DNA of 6,801 nt from Armatimonadota bacterium. Its GTDB lineage: Bacteria > Armatimonadota > Zipacnadia > Zipacnadales > UBA11051. This document shows, in pieces, positions 1-5,697 of this stretch. The notes under the pieces are model-generated. The model was not told the origin of the DNA, searched no databases, and was given only the letters and a program-made list of their open reading frames with translations. The position numbers were made by a program, and so were the translations under genes. Positions within the stretch are counted from its first letter, which is position 1. The number at the start of each line of letters is the position of its first letter. The stretch is from assembly GCA_003542955.1 (NCBI GenBank), contig DPJP01000118.1:1659-8459 (forward strand). The letters are read 5' to 3'.

Positions 1-51
1 GGCGGAGCCGAACATCTTCCAGAATCTCTCGTCCTCATGCCATGCCGTCAT
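1..51 (-). CDS. 5' end of a truncated gene, possibly a class I SAM-dependent methyltransferase
   Basis: Only the first 17 codons are inside the window. They read MTAWHEDERFWKMFGSA from the ATG at 51 down to the window edge, with no stop. The start is supported by a strong ribosome binding site, GGGAGG at 59-64, seven bases upstream. The W-H-E-D-E-x-F-W pattern resembles the opening of many bacterial class I SAM-dependent methyltransferases, which often begin with a W-x-E-D-x-x-F-W stretch before the Rossmann fold. This is a family resemblance from memory, because no SAM-binding motif is visible here. The gene lies 99 bases downstream of the phosphofructokinase stop on the same strand, so it may be the third gene of that operon or have its own promoter. 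The existence of a gene is fairly likely. The function is tentative. Confidence 0.45.
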   Translation of the reverse strand, partial: MTAWHEDERFWKMFGSA

Positions 52-58
52 GCCGTCG

Positions 59-64
59 CCTCCC
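59..64 (-). promoter_or_regulatory. Ribosome binding site of the truncated left-edge gene
   Basis: GGGAGG on the minus strand, seven bases before the ATG at 51. It is close to the consensus Shine-Dalgarno sequence at ideal spacing, and it is the main reason to believe that the short left-edge reading frame is a real gene. Confidence 0.55.
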
Positions 65-108
65 GAACTCCGTCAAGCCCGTGCTCCCCCTCCGTCGCCG
101 CTGTCACT

Positions 109-138
109 ATTGTACGCGCTCGGGCCGCATGGTGTCGA
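109..138 (-). promoter_or_regulatory. Candidate sigma-70-type promoter for the left-edge gene
   Basis: On the minus strand TCGACA (133-138) is followed after 18 bases by TACAAT (109-114). Each hexamer matches the housekeeping consensus at five of six positions. It lies between the phosphofructokinase stop and the start at 51, giving a leader of about 50 bases. The sequence match is seen; promoter activity is inferred. In DNA this rich in G+C, an A/T-rich TACAAT is not frequent by chance, but one such match is not proof. Confidence 0.3.
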
Positions 139-150
139 TTCCGACGTCGC

Positions 151-1245
151 CTACTCGTCCCCCAGGCAGGCGCCGATGCGTCGCGCGCTGCTCACGAGCG
201 GGTGATCGAGTTCGACATACCTGCGCTTGCCGGCGACGTCCTCGAGCGGCACCGCCCTCCAGCCCTGGCCCTTGCTGGCGACCATTGTGCCCCACTTCCC
301 CTTGGCGAGCAACTCCGCCGCCGCGGTGCCGAGGTTCGTTGCCAGCAGCCGATCGTTGGGTGTTGGGGGACCCCCGCGCTGCACGTGGCCGAGGACCGTC
401 ACGCGTGACTCAATCCCTGTCAGCTCCTGGAGCTGCCTCGCCACCGTCGTCCCGACATGGTGCTGAATGCCGAGTACGTCAGGCGGAGCCTTGCCCAACT
501 GGTCATTGGTCAGTTCCTCGCCCTGCGGCCGCGCCCCCTCCGCCACCGCGACGATGCTGAAGCGGCTTCCGCGCCGGTCACGGGCCCGCACCGCCTCCGC
601 CACCGCCTCGATATCATAGGGTATCTCCGGTATGAGGATGGCGTCGGCTCCACCCGCTACGCCCGCGGCCAGGGCCAGCCAGCCGACGCGGTTGCCCATG
701 ATCTCGACGACCATGATGCGGCGGTGGCTGTCGGCAGTGCTGTGGAGGCGGTCGATCGCCTCGGTTGCGATGCTGGTGGCGGTGTCAAAGCCGAAGCAAA
801 CATCCGTGCCCGCGATGTCGTTGTCGATGGTCTTCGGCAAAGTGATGACCCTGATGCCGGTCTTCTGGGTCAGTTGGAGGGCATTCTTCTGCGTGCCCCC
901 ACCGCCGAGGCAGACGAGGCAGTCGAGCCCCATCTCGTGATAGTGCTCGGCCGCGACGTCTGTCATGTCGACGACCTTGCCGTCATCAGTCTCGAATTTG
1001 TGCGGCTTGACGCGGCTGGTGCGCAAAATCGTGCCGCCGCGGCTGAGTATCCCGGAGAGGTCCTCCCACTCAAACTGCCTGAAGTTATGCTCTATGAGCC
1101 CCAGGAAGCCGTCGTAGATACCCACGACCTTGATGCCATAGGTCCCCATCGCGGCCTTGCCGACACCCCTGATTGCCGCATTGAGCCCGGGGCAGTCGCC
1201 GCCCGCGGTCAGTATGCCAATCCTGTTGGCCCTGGTCTTGCCCAT
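151..1245 (-). CDS. pfkA: 6-phosphofructokinase (PfkA family), altered GGDGT loop
   Basis: Cytoplasmic glycolytic enzyme that phosphorylates fructose 6-phosphate to fructose 1,6-bisphosphate; 364 residues, slightly longer than the 320-residue E. coli enzyme. The N-terminal phosphate-donor loop is GGDCPG (15-20). The catalytic strand PKTIDND spans 137-143, with D141 as the expected catalytic base. The MG-x-R/N-x-x-GW segment is at 183-189. A complete PFK signature, R-x4-GH-x-QRGG-x5-DR, lies at 281-299. The usual metal-binding GGDGT/S loop reads GGGGT at 114-118, so its aspartate is glycine. A glycine at the donor-selecting position favours ATP, whereas lysine 138 (PKTIDND) is usual in pyrophosphate-type or mixed 'group III' enzymes, so the donor cannot be assigned with confidence. 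The start at 1245 is fixed by AGGTGA (1253-1258), seven bases upstream. That site overlaps the end of the preceding dehydrogenase gene, whose stop is three bases away, which points to translational coupling. The family is certain; the donor is open. Confidence 0.93.
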   Translation of the reverse strand: MGKTRANRIGILTAGGDCPGLNAAIRGVGKAAMGTYGIKVVGIYDGFLGLIEHNFRQFEWEDLSGILSRGGTILRTSRVKPHKFETDDGKVVDMTDVAAEHYHEMGLDCLVCLGGGGTQKNALQLTQKTGIRVITLPKTIDNDIAGTDVCFGFDTATSIATEAIDRLHSTADSHRRIMVVEIMGNRVGWLALAAGVAGGADAILIPEIPYDIEAVAEAVRARDRRGSRFSIVAVAEGARPQGEELTNDQLGKAPPDVLGIQHHVGTTVARQLQELTGIESRVTVLGHVQRGGPPTPNDRLLATNLGTAAAELLAKGKWGTMVASKGQGWRAVPLEDVAGKRRYVELDHPLVSSARRIGACLGDE

Positions 1246-1248
1246 GGA

Positions 1249-2451
1249 TCACTCACCTTTCCCTGTGCTCGGCCCGTCGCCGAAATCGGGCATCTCGAGC
1301 AGCTCCCCGCCGCGCACGGCCGATTCGTGGGCGATCAGGCCCGGCACCAGGTAGCGGGCGGCCTGCCAGACGTTATTGGCCGGCTGGGCGCCCGCTACGC
1401 ACGCAGTCACGAAGTCATCGATGAGGAACTGGTGCGAGCCCAGATGGCCGTTCGGCAGCCCGACATACTCCTTCGGCAGACGGCCGACGTCATGGACCCT
1501 TGAGCAGCCCAGGTGCGTACCATCCGCCGAGGTCACCGCCGCCATCTCGCCCTCCGGCTTGGCGGCAACGCCGACGGGGGCCAGCAACTCGCTCAGGTCC
1601 TCGGTCTCGTCGCGGTTCTTCGTGACCCAGGCCTTCGCGTTGGCCTGTTCCTCGTAACTGCCCTGCGTCCCATACAGGCTCATACCAACGGTACCCGGGT
1701 GGCCGATACGGCGAAACTCATTGATGCGCATCATGCTGCCATCCGACATCTGAAACAGCGCCGATTGGTTGCTGAACGGGTTACCCCACATATTCACCGC
1801 CGGGTCGTAGACTCCGTCTTCGTGGTGATCAACGAAGCCGAAGCAGCTGACACGCTCCGCGTGCGCGCCGGTGACTGAGACGATCATGCTCACCGAGTGT
1901 GTCGGGTACAACATGGGCGGGCTGCCCCCGGTCTCGCGCCACTTGTCCCCCCCGCGCCATTTCGCCACATCATAGAGCCCGTGGTCCCAATCGTGGTAGT
2001 ACTCGCCTTCGCCATAGACAATCTGCCCGAAATCGCCCCTGGCGTAGCGCTCCCTGCAGTAGATGGCGCACGGGTAGTAGTAGCTCGTCTCGCCGATCAT
2101 GTATATCTGCCCGGTCTCCTCGACCGCCTTGACCAGTTCGGTGATTTCGTCCATCGTGATGGCGGAGGGCACCGCGGAGTAGCAGTGCTTGCCCGATCTG
2201 AGCGCCTGCACCGCCTGCGGGCCGTGGAGCCAGTTCTGCGTGAAGACGGCGATGGCATCCACGTCAGTCTGGCATAGCTCGTCCAGCGACGGACAGGTGT
2301 CGTGGATGTCGAATTGCTCGGCCCGCTCTGCCAGTTTGGCCGCATCCAGGTCGCACAGCACGATGCCTTCAACGAGAGGATGCACCTTGAACAGCGGGAT
2401 GAAGTTGCGCGCGAACGCCCCGGTGCCACAGACTCCGACCTTGATACCCAT
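1249..2451 (-). CDS. Gfo/Idh/MocA-family NAD(P)-dependent sugar dehydrogenase-like protein
   Basis: Predicted cytoplasmic oxidoreductase of 400 residues, normal for the family, which oxidises a hydroxyl of sugars, inositols or sugar acids with NAD(P). The Rossmann nucleotide loop is GVCGTGAFA (6-14). An acidic pair, D34/D36, ends the second strand and favours NAD. The next conserved segment, AVFTQNWLHGPQAVQALRSGKHCY, occupies about 68-91. The hallmark EKP motif reads AVP (93-95), so the usual lysine is absent. The substrate-domain motif usually written GGG-x-L-x-D-x-G-x-H reads GGSPPMLYPTH, keeping the probable catalytic histidine 185 but not the usual aspartate. I start it at the ATG at 2451, because AAAGGA (2458-2463) sits six bases upstream and the Rossmann strand begins three residues later; an upstream in-frame ATG at 2577 would add 42 residues with no family resemblance. 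The gene is divergent from a DegT aminotransferase and coupled to phosphofructokinase. The exact substrate is unknown. Some members act as lyases, hydrolases or non-catalytic proteins, and the residue changes leave that possible. Confidence 0.9.
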   Translation of the reverse strand: MGIKVGVCGTGAFARNFIPLFKVHPLVEGIVLCDLDAAKLAERAEQFDIHDTCPSLDELCQTDVDAIAVFTQNWLHGPQAVQALRSGKHCYSAVPSAITMDEITELVKAVEETGQIYMIGETSYYYPCAIYCRERYARGDFGQIVYGEGEYYHDWDHGLYDVAKWRGGDKWRETGGSPPMLYPTHSVSMIVSVTGAHAERVSCFGFVDHHEDGVYDPAVNMWGNPFSNQSALFQMSDGSMMRINEFRRIGHPGTVGMSLYGTQGSYEEQANAKAWVTKNRDETEDLSELLAPVGVAAKPEGEMAAVTSADGTHLGCSRVHDVGRLPKEYVGLPNGHLGSHQFLIDDFVTACVAGAQPANNVWQAARYLVPGLIAHESAVRGGELLEMPDFGDGPSTGKGE

Positions 2452-2646
2452 TGCAGTTCCTTTCGCGTAACTCAGACTCTCGCTGCCTGCGCGAGTATTG
2501 ACCCACTCGTGGTGCGGACAGTTGCAGCCCGCTGGTTCGCCAGGCCCCCACCTATTCCATAGCGCCGGCCCCCACACCTTGCCGCCGGAACGCCATCACG
2601 ATTGGGAGACCGCTGCAGGCCAACCACCCGTGGATGCAGAACTCTA

Positions 2647-2661
2647 CCCCGACACTCGGGG
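2647..2661. repeat. Short perfect hairpin in the DegT gene leader
   Basis: CCCCGA, a three-base loop CAC, then TCGGGG form a perfect 6-bp GC-rich stem. It ends 40 bases before the ribosome binding site of the aminotransferase gene. It could be a leader RNA hairpin or simply chance in GC-rich DNA. No run of T follows, so it is not a typical terminator. Confidence 0.3.
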
Positions 2662-2700
2662 CAAGCTGCGCGCACCACCCCCGATACAGGTTGGCGCACA

Positions 2701-2705
2701 GGAGG
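2701..2705 (+). promoter_or_regulatory. Ribosome binding site fixing the start of the DegT gene
   Basis: GGAGG nine bases before the ATG at 2715. This decides between that ATG and an in-frame ATG at 2634, which lacks such a site and would add 27 residues unlike the family. Confidence 0.75.
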
Positions 2706-2714
2706 ACGACAGCA

Positions 2715-4079
2715 ATGCCGAAGTTCGGGAAGCGCGAGATCAAGAACCTGAAGAAGGTCATCCACAGCGGCAACTTCGCCGACCACGCGGGCGGCTTCAT
2801 GGATGACCTCCGCTGCGACTTCGCGGACGCACTGGATGCCAAACACGCCATCTGCGGCGCGACGGCCATGCTGCTGATGCACGCGATTCCACCGGCCATC
2901 GGCGCGGGCGCGGGGGATGAGATCATCTGCGATTCCGTCGTCCAGTTCCACGGGATCGCCTGCCTGCACAACAACGTGGTGCCGGTGTGGGCCGACGTGC
3001 GCCCCGACAACTTCCTCCTTGATGCCGACAAGGTCGAGGAGAAGATCACCGAGCGCACGAAGGCCATCTGGGTGACGCATCTCTGGGGCTTCCCGGCTGA
3101 GGTCGACAAGTTGCGCGAGATCGCCGACAAGCACGGCATCTACCTACTGGAGGACTGTGCGCACGCCTTGACCACCAAGTACAAGGGCAGGTACCTGGGC
3201 ACCTGGGGCCATGTGGGCACATTCTCATTCAACATGGGCAAGCAGCTGCCGACCGGCGAGGGTGGCATGGCCATCACCAACGACGATGCGCTGGCGACGG
3301 AGCTCAATAAGCGCATCATCTTCGGGGAAAGCCCGGAGGTGCTGTCATCGAACTACCGTATGACCGAGTTCCAGGCGGCCGTGGCCGTGGCACAACTCAC
3401 GCGCATCCCCGGTTACATGCGCAAGTACCGCAAGGGCAAGGCATACCTGGATGAGGTGGTAGCCGGTTGCGAGTGGCTGGACACGCGCGCGCAGGCAGAA
3501 GACTGTACCATCGCCCCGTATCACTGGTCGTGCCTGTTCCACGGTGAGCGCGCCGGCATCGAGCAGGGGGTCTTCAAGGCGGCGCTGATGCAGGCCGCCG
3601 GTGGGCGCTTCAACACGGGCTTCACCCAGCGTCCCGCCTACATCTACTCGCTGTTCCGCGACCCCGCCTCATACGGGTTGAAGGGCTGGCCGTTCGGCTA
3701 CGAGGGCGAGATGCAGACCCATGAGGGCCTCTGCCCGGTGGCCGAGGATGTCATCCCGCGCATCGTCTGCACCAACAACATGGTGAAGCCCTCCGAGTGC
3801 AAGCGGAAGGCCAAGCTCCTGCGGAAGGCCATCGCGTTGGCCGAGAGCGGCACCGTCGAGCCGCTGGAGTACTCCGACATCGAGAGGGCGGTTCTCGCGG
3901 TGGTCGAGGAGGGGGGCCAGATGGAGCCCTCCGAGGTCATTGCGGCGCTGGATGAGCGGGGCCTTGCCCATCTGGATGAACATAGCGCATTCGCTATCAT
4001 GGAGGGCCTGCGGGACCGCTACCCGTACAAGCTGTCGCACGCGGGCCCGCGCAAATTCCAGTATCACGAACTGGCGTGA
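2715..4079 (+). CDS. DegT/DnrJ/EryC1/StrS-family PLP-dependent aminotransferase with extra C-terminal domain
   Basis: Predicted cytoplasmic fold-type I PLP enzyme. Family members transfer an amino group, usually from glutamate or glutamine, to a keto-sugar or keto-cyclitol; a few are dehydratases. The protein has 454 residues against the usual 360-400. It opens with the family-like PKFGKREIKNLKKVI-SGNF (2-21). It then shows GAGDEIICDSV (65-75), PVWADV (90-95) and TKAIWVTHLWG (115-125). LLEDCAHA follows at 144-151, with D147 expected to contact the pyridine nitrogen. FSFNMGKQLPTGEGG spans 170-184, with K176 as the probable PLP Schiff-base lysine, so it looks catalytically competent. A CPVAEDVIPRIV segment marks the end of the standard fold. 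Residues from about 375 to 454 are extra: a helical stretch with two short helices around PSEVIAALDERG and FAIMEGLRDRYP, ending in an aromatic/basic tail. The start follows GGAGG at nine bases. It is divergent from the Gfo/Idh/MocA gene, a pairing known from amino-sugar pathways. Its substrate is unknown. Confidence 0.9.
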   Translation: MPKFGKREIKNLKKVIHSGNFADHAGGFMDDLRCDFADALDAKHAICGATAMLLMHAIPPAIGAGAGDEIICDSVVQFHGIACLHNNVVPVWADVRPDNFLLDADKVEEKITERTKAIWVTHLWGFPAEVDKLREIADKHGIYLLEDCAHALTTKYKGRYLGTWGHVGTFSFNMGKQLPTGEGGMAITNDDALATELNKRIIFGESPEVLSSNYRMTEFQAAVAVAQLTRIPGYMRKYRKGKAYLDEVVAGCEWLDTRAQAEDCTIAPYHWSCLFHGERAGIEQGVFKAALMQAAGGRFNTGFTQRPAYIYSLFRDPASYGLKGWPFGYEGEMQTHEGLCPVAEDVIPRIVCTNNMVKPSECKRKAKLLRKAIALAESGTVEPLEYSDIERAVLAVVEEGGQMEPSEVIAALDERGLAHLDEHSAFAIMEGLRDRYPYKLSHAGPRKFQYHELA

Positions 4080-4260
4080 GGTGGGGCCGGGGACCTGAGC
4101 CAGGGCACGCGGAGGGGCCGCACGAGTGGACGCCGCCACGCTGTACCGGCGGCGTCACGAGGTCGGCCCAGACAAGGATACGGTCTCATCTCGCCCGCAC
4201 CCGGTTGACACGATCTGATCCCCCACCCAACGTCACGACCGAAAGGGGCGTCATCCGACC
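4080..4260. other. Intergenic region between the DegT and slipin genes
   Basis: These 181 bases hold a strong GC hairpin (4129-4156) and, further on, a consensus-like TTGACA at 4205-4210. No good -10 box lies 16-18 bases beyond it. A purine-rich AAAGGGG at 4242-4248 is the probable ribosome binding site of the slipin gene, 12 bases before its ATG, which is a little distant. The gap suggests that the slipin-HPS pair forms a separate transcription unit from the aminotransferase, but no promoter is proven. Confidence 0.4.
4129..4156 (+). terminator. GC-rich hairpin after the DegT gene, possible terminator without T-tract
   Basis: GACGCCGCC (4129-4137) and GGCGGCGTC (4148-4156) are perfectly complementary 9-base arms around a 10-base loop. 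It lies 49 bases after the aminotransferase stop codon. No T run follows, so it is not a classic intrinsic terminator. It could act as an mRNA 3' end stabiliser, a T-less terminator or a structured leader for the slipin gene. The structure is clearly visible, while the role is a guess. Confidence 0.35.
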
Positions 4261-5004
4261 ATGTTATACACCGTCATCCCGATTGTCGCCGTCTACCTGC
4301 TGTCGGGGCTCCGAATGCTCTACCAGTACGAGCGCGGGGTCGTCTTCACCCTCGGTCGCTACTCGAAGACCATGGAGCCCGGGCTCAAGTTCATCTGGCC
4401 TATCTTCCAGTCGATGCGCCGCGTGGACATGCGCATCAAGACGGCGGACATCCCGCGGCAGGAGGTCATCACCAAGGACAACATCCCGGTGCTGGCCGCC
4501 ACGGTTGTCTACTTCAAGGTGGTGCATCCGGAGGATGCCATCATCAAGATCGAAGACTACGTCTACGCCGTGCGCCAGTACACGCAGGCCGCGTTGCGCG
4601 ATGTCGTCGGCAACAGTGAGCTTGACTTCGTGCTCAGCGAGCGCGAGCAGATCGGCACGGCGATTCGCCAGATGGTCGAGGTAGAGACTGCCGACTGGGG
4701 CGTGGATATCGAGTCTATCAAGATCCAGGAGATCGAGCTGCCGGCGGAGATGAAGCGCGCGATGGCCAAGCAGGCGGAGGCCGAGCGCGAGCGCCGCGCA
4801 GTCATCATCGCCGCCGAGGGCGAGATGACCGCCTCGGTCAATCTGCTGAAGGCTGCCGAGAACCTGGCCAAGTCAGAGGGCGCCCTGCACCTGCGGACGC
4901 TGCAAACCATCCGCGACATCGCCGCCGACCCGTCGGAGAAGATCGTGCTCTTCCTGCCCTCCGACATCGGCGCGACAGTCAAGCGAGTGGTCTCAGGGGA
5001 GTGA
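4261..5004 (+). CDS. Slipin, SPFH/Band 7 (stomatin-like) membrane protein
   Basis: Membrane scaffold protein of 247 residues, typical length for bacterial and archaeal slipins, which oligomerise at membrane microdomains. A hydrophobic N-terminal segment (about 2-20) would be the membrane anchor. The Band 7 domain begins at YQYERGVVFTLGRY (21-34), has the EPGLKFIWP turn (39-47) and includes VDMRIKTADIPRQEVITKDNIPV (55-77). It continues through LRDVVG (112-117). After IQEIELPAEMKRAM (155-168) comes a charged coiled-coil-forming helix with the stomatin pattern QAEAERERRAVIIAAEGE (171-188). The C-terminal hydrophobic strand EKIVLFLPSDI completes the family pattern. The ATG at 4261 is used because the next in-frame ATG (residue 19) would delete the membrane segment. 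Slipins are commonly encoded beside an NfeD protein and a ClpP-like protease, but no NfeD gene is in this window. It is followed after six bases by an HPS-like gene, presumably in one operon. The family is certain; the physiological role is unknown. Confidence 0.92.
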   Translation: MLYTVIPIVAVYLLSGLRMLYQYERGVVFTLGRYSKTMEPGLKFIWPIFQSMRRVDMRIKTADIPRQEVITKDNIPVLAATVVYFKVVHPEDAIIKIEDYVYAVRQYTQAALRDVVGNSELDFVLSEREQIGTAIRQMVEVETADWGVDIESIKIQEIELPAEMKRAMAKQAEAERERRAVIIAAEGEMTASVNLLKAAENLAKSEGALHLRTLQTIRDIAADPSEKIVLFLPSDIGATVKRVVSGE

Positions 5005-5010
5005 AGCAGG

Positions 5011-5676
5011 ATGCTTGACTTCCGTGTACGCTACCTGCAGCTTGCTTTCAATGACGACGCAGCGACGGCGCTCCGGACCGTCGCCGCGCTGCCGCGGGAT
5101 GAGCGCATCATCGTCGAGGCGGGCACGCCTTTCATCAAGCGCGAGGGGATGAAGGGCATCCAGGCATTACGGATCGCCCACGCCGGGCACCTGGTTGCGG
5201 ACCTGAAGACCACCGACGGCGGGGCGGAGGAGGTCGAGATGGTCGCGGCCGCCGGCGCGACCGCCGCGACCGTCATGGGGAGTTGCCCGACGGAGACGCT
5301 GGCTCGCTTCATCGCGGCCTGCTCTGAGTGGGAGATGGATTCCCTGATCGACATGCTGGGCGTTGCCGACCCGCTCCACGTGATGCGTGAGTTGCGCATT
5401 CCGCCGACGGGTGTGGTGCTGCATCTGGGGCGCGATGAGGAGAGCACGCGCGGCAAGCAGATCCAGTACCGGCATGTCACGCGCATCCGCAGCAAGTATG
5501 ATGTGGCGATCTCGGCCGCGGGCGGTGTCGACCTTGGCGGGGCGCGCACCGCGATCTTCAACGGCGCGAATATCGTCGTGGCGAACGTGGTTCCCCCGGA
5601 CAAGCCCTGGCAGGGCATCCCCTCGGATCAGGATGTCCCTGCCATCGCCAGGGAGTTTCTGGACACCATTCAGTAA
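5011..5676 (+). CDS. Hexulose-6-phosphate synthase-like protein (OMPDC/HPS/KGPDC suprafamily)
   Basis: Predicted cytoplasmic beta/alpha-barrel of 221 residues, normal for stand-alone HPS or 3-keto-L-gulonate-6-phosphate decarboxylase. HPS condenses formaldehyde with ribulose 5-phosphate; KGPDC decarboxylates a related sugar phosphate; both use Mg2+. Visible landmarks are strand 1 LQLAFND (9-15), EAGTPFIKREG (36-46) and the metal/catalytic triad motif VADLKTTDGG (62-71) with D64, K66 and D69. DMLGVADP follows at 114-121, HLGRDEESTRG at 138-148 and AAGGVDLGGA at 169-178. The first-strand aspartate of the family (LQVALD) is asparagine 14 here. The last phosphate-binding strand, normally near VVG-x-A-I, reads VVANVV (189-194). 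Overall it is closest to the archaeal-type HPS pattern (EAGTPLIKSEG, VADLKTMD). The ATG at 5011 has AGGGGAG (4995-5001) nine bases upstream, overlapping the end of the slipin gene. No 6-phospho-3-hexuloisomerase partner is present; a transposase follows. The fold is nearly certain, the reaction is not. Confidence 0.8.
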   Translation: MLDFRVRYLQLAFNDDAATALRTVAALPRDERIIVEAGTPFIKREGMKGIQALRIAHAGHLVADLKTTDGGAEEVEMVAAAGATAATVMGSCPTETLARFIAACSEWEMDSLIDMLGVADPLHVMRELRIPPTGVVLHLGRDEESTRGKQIQYRHVTRIRSKYDVAISAAGGVDLGGARTAIFNGANIVVANVVPPDKPWQGIPSDQDVPAIAREFLDTIQ

Positions 5677-5680
5677 GGGT

Positions 5681-5692
5681 GGTCAGGTATTG
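5681..5692 (+). repeat. Left copy of GGTCAGGT(A/C)TTG direct repeat
   Basis: The 12 bases match the copy at 6790-6801 at 11 positions and in the same orientation. The copy lies between the stop codon of the HPS-like gene and the stop codon of the convergent transposase gene. Confidence 0.5.
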
Positions 5693-5697
5693 GGAAT

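Larger units (their letters stand above)
2452..2714. other. Divergent intergenic region between dehydrogenase and aminotransferase genes
   Basis: These 263 bases separate two genes transcribed away from each other, so both promoters should lie here. It contains the ribosome binding sites of both genes and a perfect short hairpin (2647-2661) in the aminotransferase leader. It also holds TTGACC at 2497-2502 on the plus strand, with no convincing -10 box at proper spacing. I found no clear promoter pair, operator or riboswitch. No reading frame here resembles a protein. Confidence 0.5.

Noticed and set aside
457..1503. Long plus-strand open frame (348 codons) opposite the phosphofructokinase gene
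   Set aside because: It mirrors the codon pattern of the GC-rich genes on the minus strand, spans the junction of two genuine genes and has no family resemblance. It is an antisense shadow.
2479..2495. Small inverted repeat CTCGC / GCGAG upstream of the dehydrogenase gene
   Set aside because: Five-base arms in GC-rich DNA are expected by chance, and nothing marks it as an operator.
2497..2502. TTGACC as a -35 box in the divergent region
   Set aside because: No acceptable -10 hexamer at normal spacing on the plus strand.
2472..3139. Overlapping minus-strand frames (220 and 195 codons) across the divergent intergenic region and the start of the DegT gene
   Set aside because: Both run antisense to the well-supported DegT gene and show no family motif. 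If real they would remove the divergent promoter region.
4205..4210. TTGACA as a -35 box for the slipin gene
   Set aside because: The hexamer is perfect, but no sequence resembling a -10 box lies 16-18 bases downstream, so I do not call a promoter.
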